Made by a program: the position numbers and the translations under genes. The notes under the pieces were generated by a model that was not told the DNA's origin, made no database searches, and saw only the letters and a program-made list of their open reading frames with translations. Positions 10,621 to 21,379 of a stretch of 64,000 nt of DNA are shown piece after piece (the first letter of the stretch is position 1; each line of letters opens with the position of its first letter). Origin of the DNA: Mactra quadrangularis (lineage: Eukaryota; Mollusca; Bivalvia; Venerida; Mactridae); contig CM046294.1 of the NCBI GenBank assembly GCA_025267735.1, forward strand, positions 2,452,001 through 2,516,000. Direction: 5' to 3'.

Positions 10621-12112
10621 GATAAATAGTACTGTATACATGGATAATGCACAATACTGAAATGGGAAGATTTCATATAAAGTACACTGAGTAATTTATT
10701 CTCAAAATAGTAAAATCAGTATTAATACTAAAAACTGTGTGTATATAGCTCATTTTGGATAAATGTCATGCATTCAAAATATTTGTTTTCATTTAATCAC
10801 CAACTATACAAAATAATAATGGTTCCACAAAAAAATCAATTATATTTTTAAAAAAAATTATACAAATGTATTTCCTTTGTCTCTAAACTTTGGTGGGTGA
10901 TATATTTACATCAAAGCCCAATGATGAATTGTATGAAGCTCTAAAAAGCAGCCTCCGGGTTTGGTTTGGATCAGACTTCATTTTGCACGTTAAAGCCACT
11001 GTATGAAGATATATTCATCAACAGTAGACTTGAAAACTGTTTTACAAACATGAAGTTATCAGAATATAACATGCATTTGAAACACAATAAACTGTTCAAA
11101 CCATTCTGCTTTCTAAATTTTAATTTGACTGTATCAATTTCATAAAAAAGTGGGGGACTTTCATTAGAGCACACAATGTTCATTTATACACTTAAAGTCA
11201 ATGAACCAGATCCAAAATAGTTTATAGAGCCTAATTATATAATTTGGAGCAGTGTTTTCTATAACAAGACTTCATCTTAAACATACTTTGATCAAAACTA
11301 TTGCCAACCAATTTCTACTTTCGGTCTCGATCTACTTTCACTTTGAAAGGCATTAAATAATATGGACATGTGGAGAATATTACGTACAAAATAGAAGTTC
11401 ACTCCCCGTTGTAGGGAGTCAAAATTTGTGATTGGGTTTGTTCCCTTTATGCCAGATTTTAGAGTTTAAATTAATTGATAAATCGATAGTATGCAGTGTC
11501 ATAAACCGATAGAAAATCGATATAATAAAGATAATGACTAAAATATATCGGACGCCCATGGTGTCACACTAACTGATAAGATCAGACAGTAGATGATACT
11601 TCAGCAATATTGCACTTAATTATAAAATCTTATTCATTAGAGGTGGTTGAAATACATAAATGTTTAATTTCTTTAGAGATCAAAAACAGTTTTACTTTTA
11701 ATTATAGTGGTTTGAATGACTAGACTCAAGGTCATAAGGTCATGTTCTTTCTGTTTCATTTATTTATTAATGTTTACTAGCAGGTGTTGTTTCAAACCAC
11801 ATGACAAAAATTCAAACATGACTAGGCGCCAGAACAATAATTGCACGCAAATAAAACACGAGAAGAAACGCTAATTATACAAAATATTGCTTGTAACAGA
11901 AAGGTTCTCAATTCAACTTGTAACATTTTCGACTTTTTTTCAGTTTTTTTGTAGCTTCAGCATTTTTAAAACATGGTTTAAGTTGTTTATTCTCATAACA
12001 AACATATGTTCTTTGAAATTGCCGTTAAATACATTGTCATTAACACGTAATTATGTGTCCAAGGGATTGTTTTTCATTGGTCTTTGCTTCTAAACCACGC
12101 ACGTGTTTTGAA
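10621..12112. other. No gene seen
   Basis: A+T-rich DNA with several short ORFs, none with coding character. No repeat family is recognised. Confidence 0.4.
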
Positions 12113-12198
12113 CCAAGATGGCGACCTCACGTGGCATATATAAATGATCTGAATTATTAACTTAGAACTATTTTGTCAAGGACTACTCAATATCCAGG
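12113..12198 (+). promoter_or_regulatory. Candidate promoter and short untranslated first exon
   Basis: CCAAGATGGCG, a good match to the YY1 site, and CACGTGG lie just upstream of a TATATAAA box at 12137-12144. About 55 bp downstream is a consensus donor AGG|GTAAGT (cut after 12198). The layout fits a TATA promoter with a non-coding first exon starting near 12168. It could splice to the acceptor before 17393, where the signal-peptide exon begins. The link is inferred and no transcript evidence was available. Confidence 0.45.
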
Positions 12199-13902
12199 GT
12201 AAGTGTTTATAGTTTCATTGTGGTAATTCAATATAGAGACAGTGAATAAATTAATACATTTATACGGAGGATGAGATGCGACGTGTTCGTGCTTTAATGG
12301 GAGAGTGGTCAAATATTTCAGGAAAAAAGACAGAACGTACTAAAACTGAAATGAATTATGGGGTTATTCTGAGAAAATCGTAGTTCATAAAAGGTATAAG
12401 ACAGTCTGTTTCCTTAAAACAGTTTTAGATTTTTAAATAGAAAAAAATCGTATCGTTATTATGTAAATACAATGACAAAAGTGAGAAAGAGATGCATATA
12501 TGGACTTATGTGAACTTAGTTAAGACAAGTATCGTGTGACATATACGTTTGTACAAATTAGCGATAAATGTCTGGCCGTATATATCACACATGTCATACG
12601 ATGAACAAATTCTATTTGTCTATATCTATTGCATCACTTTCCACGCTAAAGTCGTCAGTTATCTTGACGTTTCAATCTCATTTGTGCTTCTTCAATTAAT
12701 ACTTTCATATTAACTCATGAATTTCTTATATGAAAAAAAACCCATTATAACTCGGCAATTGGTGAAACCTTTAAGACGTGAAAACCCTAAAATCAGTGTT
12801 GAAATGTACAATCTTTACGATTGACGTGATATTTAGATAATCGGAACAAAATATTTGTATGCAACAACATTTCAGAAACATTTTGGTATAATTAGCAATG
12901 GCCTCAGACATTCAATACTTTAAATATGTGGGTTTAATGTACTTACATGCCTGTTTATAGCGCGAACTATTGTGACGTCCATGACGTCGTGAAAAAAACG
13001 ACAACGTCGCTAAGGTCACCAGAAAAACAGTACATGTATTTCTATAGTCACTATACTATCGATAATCGAGTATTTAAATCAGCCATGTCAAAGACGTTAC
13101 CGACATTGCAGTACTAATATAAAGGTAGACCGCGTCTCATATCCCTTTTCGACACGGATGTAATCTGTTAATACCGAGTACAATTGCCGTTCCGTATTTA
13201 ATCTAATAATTTCCCTTTTTATATTATTTTACTCTTTTAAACGCCCCTGTTTTGATTTTATACTCTTTTAAACGCATTCATTTTGAAAAACGTTACGTCC
13301 CAGGGGCGTTAAATCGAGGTTTTACGTTAGACGAGAAACATACATCGAGTTTTTTAGTAAAATAAACAACATTAGGGTCAGTTTTATATTTTAATAAATA
13401 ACAAACTGTCTTGACTTGAACAGTTATAACAAATCACATCATTACACGTAATTTTTTTTTTCATTTTGTTAAACAATATAATGAAATATCGTTATTTTTT
13501 TAAAGAGAAACACAGCATTAAACGCACATTCTAACTTCATGCTTTTGAAATAATGTGACAGTTAACAGGTAAAAATAATGTCGTCGTCACAATTTCGCTA
13601 TTAAAAGTAGTTTCAGGAACATCACACCTCATAATGTTTAATCATTAACAAACGTTCAATTTAAAAGGATCTGTTCTCAATAATATGATGAATTGCTTCT
13701 CGACGCCAAGTGTTCGTATCTTTGTATATTCCAAGTTTACAATGTACTTATTAATTGGTGCGATACAGCAGAAAATAAACAATTACCATCCGATATAGGT
13801 TTTCGCCGTGGGTTAACACTTGTTAAACCACAGCTGTGACGTCATCCCATTGTATTCATAGTACCGTATATCTAATAATGTACTGGTAACCATCCAATAT
13901 TA
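12199..13902. other. Presumed intron or intergenic, no feature seen
   Basis: A+T-rich DNA without recognisable exons. A 36-codon ORF at 12276-12386 (starting MRRVRALMGEWS) was noted but has no support. Confidence 0.35.
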
Positions 13903-14012
13903 AGATTACTCGTCCATTATCTGGCGTGTTTGGACAATATCTAACGTGTAAGTCTAATATTGGACTACACGCTAGATATTGTCCAAACACACCAAATAAT
14001 GAACGTGTAACC
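13903..14012. repeat. Long imperfect hairpin, ~50-bp arms
   Basis: The left arm (GTGTTTGGACAATATCTAAC at its core) and the right arm (CTAGATATTGTCCAAACACA at its core) pair over about 50 bp with scattered mismatches and almost no loop. It is either a snap-back transposon or a source of small RNA. No target duplication was seen. Confidence 0.75.
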
Positions 14013-15399
14013 TCGATAGCGAACGATTACCTTTTCAATGTATTTCATAAAAAAGCAAAGAAACGAATGAAGTTGGTTTTTATTTATTGAACAGAAATTT
14101 ACAAATATACTCAAATTGCATTTTTTTACTTTGCCCCTTCGAATGAAGACATCAATTTCAACCATGTAATTCCTACTTACATTTTGTCAACGTTGCGCTG
14201 TCGTTTCCTGAAAATTGAGAAGAAATACCCAAGTTTAGCATGATTATACTTAGACCCGAACTAGATTTTAACAACCTTTTAATACATAATCTGTCCAACA
14301 CTGTAAGCCATTCCTTGCCAATGGTTCAACATATAAAGTTTTGTCTTCTTATATAAGAACGCGTGATAAGAACAAAATATAGGGTTATTTAAAATAATTG
14401 CTGAACGAAATTCGTCATCAGGCCAAAAATGCTTTAGTTTAAATAAAAGTTACATTGCATTTAGTATGCTGTGATCCTGGTGTCCCCTTTGTGTCTTATT
14501 GAGCAATGCCACAGACAATATCATGACAGAGATCGGTAATTCTTGCACTAGACCACAGAAACATTGAAGCCAATGCCTAAACTTCCAGCGTTACTAAAAT
14601 GACATTCAAACATCATCAATTATCAACAATATGAAATTATTACTTTTGAGCCACGAACCGAACATAGATTGATACGTAAAAAGGACAAACTTGTTGCAAA
14701 CGAAGGATGTATGAATAAACAGGGAACTTTAACGTTGCGTCAGAGCAACACTAATTATTTGATGCACGCATGGCCCAGGATCTCCATTTGGCTTCACTAT
14801 AATTGTTAACCTAATTTAAATTTGCATTGATATATTTAACTTACCATTACCCTGTTCCTCTAAAATTAGTTTCTCATCAAGTTCATTAGAAATCAGCCAT
14901 GTGTCAGGCTGTTGCTAATATCGTTTCTTGGACATGACTAGAATCAGTTGATAATCCTCCTTTAACACCACATTTTGTATACATTGCAACCATTTTAATG
15001 TATGTATCTCCGAACGAATGTATTCCGAGTTATAAACAGTATATCAAAAAGAAAACACCAACTTTAATTCCAAAGATAATTTAGATCTTTCAAACATGTT
15101 ACACGTATATAAACTAAAAATATCCGACTAAACGAAGAACTGAAACGACCACCGTCTTAACTACACTTAAATTTTTATGTGAAAGATTCTGCACGAAAAT
15201 CTCGTGAACAAACATTCATTAAATTGTCGGACTAGAGGGGCACCATATGGGAAACATTTAATATTTTCTATATTTATTCAAATTTAATAAACATATGATT
15301 TAAATGTATAATTCTGAAATAGTTATCTGCAATAGGTGTAAAGTAAAAATGGTTTTGTATCATTATTATAATTATTATGTTGATGAGCTGTGATTTAAG
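14013..15399. other. No gene seen
   Basis: A+T-rich DNA without coding character or a recognised repeat. Confidence 0.4.
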
Positions 15400-15519
15400 T
15401 AAGATATACCCCTCGAGCAGCCCAATATGTTAGACATTGGATACGCTTCGGCGCTAACGCGCCTCAGCTATCCAATATCTAACATATTGGACAGCTCTCG
15501 TGGTATATCCCTTACATAA
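15400..15519. repeat. Long imperfect hairpin, ~50-bp arms
   Basis: Left arm CCAATATGTTAGACATTGGAT and outer GTAAGATATACC pair with TATCCAATATCTAACATATT and outer GGTATATCCCTTAC. The loop is unusually GC-rich (CTTCGGCGCTAACGCGCC). Confidence 0.75.
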
Positions 15520-15731
15520 TGATTATTTTTTTTTATTGCTTCGCTTCTCTGTGTTGTACCTCTATTTATATGCTCATATGACACATACCTTGCTGTTTTC
15601 ATCTTTTAGACTTATTTGACTAGTGACAAATACGTTTTGATGAGCGTGGTAAAACGAATTCCAAATAAATACATGTATGTCACATCATATGTTCCATATT
15701 CAGCTGAAGGTTGTGATATATTCGACCGAAG

Positions 15732-16135
15732 CATGATATTCCTTCTTAGGATTTTTAGCTTTTTTAGCTTTATTTCAGATATATTTTTTTTTTGACTTTT
15801 TGTACATGTATAACAAAAAGGGAAAACGTGACTATTATTTAACTATGTTTATTGTTTATAACTGTCATAACCCTGAGTTCATAAAGTTAATGGAAACAAG
15901 AGTAATAACCTGACATTGGGGTGATACACTAGATTATATGTTAAACATAGAAATTATACAAGCGGCTGAGACATATATAGGAACCTTTATCTCCAACTTC
16001 CATTTGTTAGAAAACGTGTTTTGCTTTGTCTCTTTTTGTAAATTATTACATCCGGTAGCTAAAATACGATAACATAAGCAACATTAACAGATGAGTATAG
16101 AGGTAAAATTTCCATGTATTACCAATTTACAGCCA
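15732..16135 (+). repeat. Direct duplication, copy 1
   Basis: About 400 bp repeated 745 bp downstream with high identity by eye. Landmarks are TGTACATGTATAACAAAAAG, AGCGGCTGAGACATATATAG and CCAATTTACAGCCATT. This copy lacks the insertion found in copy 2, so it shows the pre-insertion site. Confidence 0.85.
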
Positions 16136-16476
16136 TTAAATCTAACATACGTTTTGTGACATATTCGGTCTAACAAAAGTATATATACGTATACATGTAC
16201 AATGAGTGTACAATATATTGTGTGGGTACAAGGAATACAATTTGTTTTTGTTTGTTTTATGTCTGAAACAACTTTAAACATCATGCAAAACAACATGAAG
16301 GCGTTATTTATTACATACATACTGGAGTTCTAGTGGCTTCTATTACACTCCTTGTCTAACTCGATATATGGATATATCACCATCACCGATACTTGCCTTT
16401 TGATATATCGATATAAAATTTTCTATCATTGACAGCTCTAGAACTTCGATTTTTAGACGGTCCCCTTATTCATAGC

Positions 16477-17137
16477 ATAATATTCCTTTTTAGTATTTTA
16501 AGCCTTTTAAGCCTTATTTCAGATATAAAAAAACTTTGATATTTTGTACATGTATAACAAAAAAGGGAAACGTGACTATTATTTAACTATGTTTATTGTT
16601 TATAACTGTCATAACCCAGAGTTCATAAAGTTAATGGAAACAAGAGTACTAACCTGACACTGGGGTGATATACTAGATTATATGTTAAATATATAAATTA
16701 TACAAGCGGCTGAGACATATATAGGAACCTTTATCTCCAACTTCCATTTGTTAGAAAACGTGTTTTGCTTTGTCTCTTTTTGTAAATAATTACATCCGTT
16801 TGCTAAAATACGATAACAGAAGCAACATTAACAGATGAGTATAGTTCGTTTTTTTTTCAAAACTGTAAGAACATGAATAATTTCACGGCGAATGCGTTTG
16901 TTAAAATTATTGTCGTAATACATCCATGAGTTTCCGAAAGTGTGTATTATGATCGAGTAAAGCTGCTTATACCGTATGATATGTTTTAGTCAAGATATCT
17001 TTAATAACAATTAGGCCCATGAGGCCGCCAGTACAAAAACATGCATTCAGTCACCGTGAAATTATTCAAGCTTTGTCAGTTGAGAAAAAATGGACTATAG
17101 AAAGGTAAACTTTCCATGTAATACCAATTTACAGCCA
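16477..17137 (+). repeat. Direct duplication, copy 2, interrupted
   Basis: Matches copy 1 across 16477-16844 and again from about 17101 to 17137 (CCAATTTACAGCCATT). A 248-bp insertion lies between the two matching parts. Confidence 0.85.
16845..17092. mobile_element. 248-bp MITE inserted in duplication copy 2
   Basis: Near-terminal inverted repeats GAATAATTTCACGGCGAATG and TCACCGTGAAATTATTC. It is flanked by GAGTATAG (16837-16844) and GACTATAG (17093-17100), an 8-bp target duplication with one mismatch. The empty site is preserved in copy 1 near 16098, so the insertion came after the local duplication. Confidence 0.75.
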
Positions 17138-17402
17138 TTGGTATGTTTAATAACCATGATACATGATTACAAAACATTTCTTTTATTCATTACATAATGA
17201 AAAGTATTTTGCATGGGTCGCATTTATTAAACAACAACAGAGCGAAACACCCAATAGGTCCAACGCGTCGCCTGTTGCGAATTGAAAATGGAATGCGAAC
17301 CCATATACTTATATGAATCACACACTACCATTTTTTTCATACATGTACCCGTAAGTAGATAAATACATTTAGACATCTATGATCTTTTTACAGAAACCAG
17401 CC

Positions 17403-18767
17403 ATGATTTCATCATTGCAAATACTACTCGTCATAGTTCTGTTATTGATATGTGTATACGTCATGACTGTGACGTCACAACCAGACGACTTTTTCAGATG
17501 GAGGTTTGATGATAGAAGAAGTAAGACATTTGTTTTTGATGGAACTGCATGAGACATATGGTCACCATTTTATACGCTAGATACAAGTGGCGATTCTTAT
17601 CGTTAAAACTAAACGAGCAAACTCCCCGCAGTGGTTATCTCCCTTTATCAATCATTAAATAGCAAAGCGTGTCGTAAGCAATGTGAGGAGTTTGCTAAAC
17701 GAGGGGTCTTCCTTCATTCGGAACACCTCTACCGTTCATTGAATGAATAATTAAATAATATTTGAAAAGAAGTGGCCGAGGAGTTACGAATGACTTCTTG
17801 ATACAACGCTGTTTGTGACATATGAAGCGCAATAGCATTTATTGTATACAAAGCGACCACATAGGATAAAGTTTCTTGCTCAATGAAACAACGGGGTAGG
17901 TTTTGGATGGGATTCGAACCAAGTCGGGGCTGGCTATTCCATAATTACCAGTCTTACGTCGTAACCGCTCGACCATTGCATCCTCAATTCCCTTTAGTAA
18001 TGTTGTGCAAAAATGGTGTATGAAATCATTTTATCCATTCTGACATTGAAAAAGTCGTTTTACAATAAACATTTATACTTAACGACTGAACATTATATCA
18101 ACACTGTTGAAGGCATGGAATTATTTTGCTTCGATTAAATCGAAGATGTGAAACTAGTTCCAGAGGAAGCAAACGCCATTAGTAATCGGCTAAGCTTTTT
18201 AATGGACTTCACGCTGTTTATTCTCATTTTAACTAGGTACATGTAACATGGCTGACACCCCAAACCAGCTGTCTTGTAGATTTTTGTTGTGCAAACTTAG
18301 CTTTGATCAAGAAGCCGACTTCTACAATTACAATTTAGAATTGATTTTAAACATTAAATTTTCATGAAAGGGTATATAACAGGTCTTGTTTGACAAATAA
18401 AACCCGGGATCTCCAGATCCGACATCCAGCACTTAATCACTGCGTCTCGATTGTGGTTGCTTTGTGTAGTAAATTTATGTTTATTGCCTGATATAATTAT
18501 TTATTCATACTACTTGCAGATGAAAGTCTTAAATAGCTAAAACAAGTTATGTTTTGTCTTCAAGCAAAATAAGTGAAAACCCGGCTGTAGTCCTGCGCAA
18601 GGCAATGTACGAGTTTATAATTCTCAAGTATCTTGCTTAGATTAAAATGAAACTTCAAAGAAAAATATGTAACTCGCAATTATTTTATGTGCTTTAAAAG
18701 ATGTAACATTCACACTTTGTACATTTCAGACATGAGGAACATGAATAATTGGTGGTGGGGGAATTAA
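17403..18767 (+). CDS. Small secreted peptide precursor, two coding exons, 51 residues
   Basis: Coding exons are join(17403..17520,18730..18767). An acceptor TTTTTACAG ends at 17392 and the ATG follows after 10 bases. The first coding exon gives a signal peptide with a long hydrophobic core (ILLVIVLLLICVYVM), probably cleaved after TSQ (residue 26). The mature start is PDDFFRWRFDDRR. The donor GTAAGA at 17521 is strong, in phase 1. The acceptor ACATTTCAG at 18729 continues the frame as N-MRNMNNWWWGN then TAA. AATAAA follows 105 bp later. The mature peptide is about 25 residues, rich in Asp, Arg, Asn, Phe and Trp, with one Arg-Arg pair and no Cys. No family is recognised. Alternatively the first exon is unspliced (stop at 17550-17552), or the terminal exon belongs to the 2731 gene. 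Confidence 0.5.
17618..17694. mobile_element. Ultra-short TIR element (77 bp), CAAACTCCC family, copy 1
   Basis: Ends CAAACTCCCCGCA and TGAGGAGTTTG are short inverted repeats. The exact 9-bp direct repeat CTAAACGAG flanks it at 17609-17617 and 17695-17703. The interior TTATCTCCCTTTAT and AGCAAAGCGTG match the 77-bp copy at 37583. It lies in the intron of the small peptide gene. Confidence 0.85.
17715..17792. mobile_element. Ultra-short TIR element (78 bp), CATTCGGAAC family, copy 2
   Basis: Starts CATTCGGAACACCTCTACCG and ends GGCCGAGGAGTTACGAATG. Target duplications are not clear at this older-looking copy. It begins only 12 bp after the other ultra-short insertion's right target duplication. 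Confidence 0.7.
17866..17990 (-). mobile_element. tRNA-like SINE head fragment
   Basis: On + it reads TTTCTTGCTCAATGAAACAA, then GGGATTCGAACC (complement of a B-box) and GTCGTAACCGCTCGACCA (complement of an A-box region). Relatives are at 40120, 43905 and more weakly 21180. Confidence 0.6.
18730..18767 (+). CDS. Terminal coding exon of a secreted peptide (DMRNMNNWWWGN or N-MRNM...)
   Basis: The acceptor ACATTTCAG precedes 18730. The frame, entered in phase 1, encodes an Asn/Met/Trp-rich tail ending WWWGN and TAA at 18765-18767. Both upstream signal-peptide exons (ending at 2929 and 17520) finish in phase 1 and could join here in frame. Confidence 0.5.
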
Positions 18768-18871
18768 ACCGTACCTACATCAGTAAACCGGAAATTGTAT
18801 CTGTATTTTCATACCTAGAAACACGACGAACATTATAGTGGACGGTTTGGTATGAACTGTAAATGTTATAT

Positions 18872-18877
18872 AATAAA
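18872..18877 (+). terminator. Poly(A) signal AATAAA for the small peptide gene
   Basis: AATAAA lies 105 bp after the TAA of the terminal exon, a plausible 3' UTR length. A T-rich tract follows at 18898-18915. Confidence 0.45.
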
Positions 18878-18990
18878 AAAGTATTTACGTCTTAATTGTT
18901 TGGTTTTTTTTTTGAATTTGCAGAGCAAAAACTTTGGATTGTAGTCATTTATAGTGTAGAAACTGGCTACCTTAGAAACGTTTGGTAATA

Positions 18991-20459
18991 CAGTAGAGTC
19001 TCACCTAACGACCGGTCCGATAATAAGACCAACTACATAATACGGGCAGTTTTTGAAAGACCGGAATTATTTTCTATATATTTCAATAGTCGTGAGGTCC
19101 GATAATAAGACCGGTCCGCTATTCCGTAATACGACCGCTTTTTTAGACCCAACCAGTCTAATTGCACTAATTTGGGGTCCAATAATACGACCAGTCTACA
19201 GCAGTCGTTGACACGTTGTGTAACAACTTTTTATCGAGTATATACAACTTAATTGATTTTTGACATGTATACAATTACGTAATAGGTATGACAAGATACC
19301 CATAGTAACCACAAAATAAGTGATAAAACAGCGTCAACATTGATCAATAACAAAAGAATTGTTTGTAAATGTAATTGCCAATGATTGCAAATGTTTGATG
19401 AAGTGAAACGGCGATTAGTCCCTCAAATCAACTAAACTTCGTTGCGAATTAATTTTTGATAATTTAAGATTAATTAAAAAGAAAGTTAAACAGACGGACT
19501 GCGATAATTTATGATTTTTGTTTGATATATCAAACTTAAATTAGTTAAGAATGCGTTTTGTCTGCTTACGTAAGCGTTCTTACAGAGCGTTCTAAACAAA
19601 GAAAACGAAAGTAGAATTTCCTTTACAACTATGTGAAAAGTCGCCTGTCTCATTAATTTGCGTACGGTTTTGAGCAAATATGTTCCAGTTATCTGATTAT
19701 ATTGCGTACAAATCTAATTTTAATTTGTTAAAATTAAAATAACTGCCAAAATTAAAATCAAACATAGCATCGTGTCGGAAAGGTATAAACTCCAGTATAC
19801 GGAACAGCACGATGGGTACAAAGTCCTGGGACGGTACGGACTTGGTGAATTTTGCGGTGACGAAATTAAATTGTCAGTCAGTTTCTTGGTTAGATTATTA
19901 ATTAACAAAATATCATTAAAAGCAAAAGCAGATCTAGCGGGGGGGGGGTCAGGGGGGTCTGGATCATCCCCTAGAATTTCCTAAATAGACTTATCCATAA
20001 GTATTTACTGACTTTAAGTCATGAAACAGTTTTTCTCAATGCTTAAAATAGATTTAATGGTTATGTAGTTTTTATTACTTACGTGCTGCATTATTCTGCA
20101 GAAAGTGTATAATGTGGCTGTGGTTCGACCCCCAAGAAAAAGTTAAGAACCCCCCCCCCTTAGAAAAAAATTCTGGATCTGCCCCTGAAAGGACTGAGAT
20201 TTAAACAGTGTCTGAAATTAATAAGTTAAATGCAGATGTTTGGAAAAAATAGCATGAGTATTCTTACTTTCTATTTGTACATTGTAACCATTAACAAGAC
20301 ATTTTAACTATATGAATAGTCACTGGCAACGTTAATAGTTTTTGATACCTAACTGTTATACTCAATATATAAATAGGTGGGTTCGCTATTAAGACCGACT
20401 CGCTATTAAGACCACTTTCTGTAAGACCGCCTGGTGGTCTTATTAGCGGAACTTTACTG
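18991..20459. mobile_element. Tc1/mariner-superfamily (pogo-like) non-autonomous element
   Basis: Starts TA|CAGTAGAGTCTCACCTAACG and ends GCGGAACTTTACTG|TA, with a TA dinucleotide on each side. Several CCGGTCCGATAATAAGACC-like motifs follow the left end, and AAGACCGACTCGCTATTAAG motifs precede the right end. No transposase ORF is visible. It carries a nested insertion near 19930-20190. Confidence 0.7.
19930..20190. mobile_element. Nested short element (AGCGGGGGGGTCAGGGG family)
   Basis: Shares landmarks with 62757-63012: GCGGGGGGGGGGTCAGGGGGG, CCCTAGAATTTCC, GCATTATTCTGCA, and a right end TCTGGATCTGCCCCTG. The right end resembles hAT-type CAGGGGCGGATCCAGA termini. The left end is not clear. 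Confidence 0.6.
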
Positions 20460-20470
20460 TACAATCATAA

Positions 20471-20758
20471 CAGGCGCGTAGGAGCAGGGGCCGCAGGAGC
20501 CGCCGCCGCGGCCCCAATATTCTGGCAAGCAGCGGCAATGGGGCCGTAAGTTAATTTTTCATGACACATATTGACAATCTAAAGATCTTGTTATAATACA
20601 AAGATTTGTTCTTAAACATGTGGTACATGTACTGAAAGTGCAGGAAATCGAGTATCAGAGGCTTACATTCAGAGAAAATTTCGACCGGCAAAAGGGGACC
20701 CCCCTCCTGTACCCACCACATCTGCGGCCCCACTATTCTGATCCTTCTTACGCGCCTG
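20471..20758. mobile_element. GC-rich TIR element (CAGGCGCGTAGGA...)
   Basis: Starts CAGGCGCGTAGGAGCAGGGG and ends ATCCTTCTTACGCGCCTG, so the outer 10 bp are perfect inverted repeats. The left part is extremely GC-rich (GCCGCCGCCGCGGCCCC), unlike all neighbouring DNA. Termini resemble hAT MITEs, but no clear 8-bp duplication was found. Confidence 0.6.
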
Positions 20759-21379
20759 CATTACCATCATTGTCGTAGTATTATACCTTTATAGTTTTTT
20801 TTGATGGATCGGAGCAGTGCCGGCAGCCGGTCGGATTTAGTCAATTATCTATGCATTCCTCAGTTCTTTGTGCTGTATCAGCTTACATTACCATTTTTCT
20901 TGGACAATTCTAGGTTACCAGCACTGGCTTGTAAAGGTTATAAAGCTAGCCACATGTATCCGACAAACTTTTTCATTGACAGATACAAGAAGTCATGAGG
21001 ACCAACCAATATTCTGTATTGAACAATCAAAGAGAAATAAATAGTCTGCACTCTCGTAAAAGAAAAAGAAAATAACATTATGATGATTTTAATGCTTAAT
21101 ACGAGATTGTTTTACATTAATATTGTGTTTCTAACACTTGCTTCGTGATACATGTATTAGACTGTTATAAAACTGTTTTATATCACTTCCGGGTCTGCAC
21201 CCTAGTTCCCCAGCGCTGAGCTAAAGAGGATAACGCTTATTGTTCAAGGAAACAAACGTCGAACCCACTCGGCCACGCCCGCTATTTTATGAAGTACTAA
21301 TAAATAACTAGACATGCTGTAACAGGGTAACTTCATTTGGATACACTCACCTTGAATGTTTCCTGATCTATAACAATTA
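20759..21379. other. No gene seen; SINE-like fragment 21180-21290
   Basis: A tRNA-like fragment on the - strand (CGAACCCACTCGGCCACGCCC and TGTTCAAGGAAACAAACGTC on +) lies at 21180-21290. The rest is unassigned. Confidence 0.4.

Noticed and set aside
12276..12386. 36-codon ORF (MRRVRALMGEWS...) after the promoter-like site at 12.14 kb
   Set aside because: It lies after a strong donor (GTAAGT at 12199), so it would be intronic. No signal peptide or conservation evidence is available.
17393..17520. Internal exon joined to the 2731 exon
   Set aside because: Joining 2929 to 17393 in phase 1 gives a stop before the end of the exon, so this combination cannot be coding.
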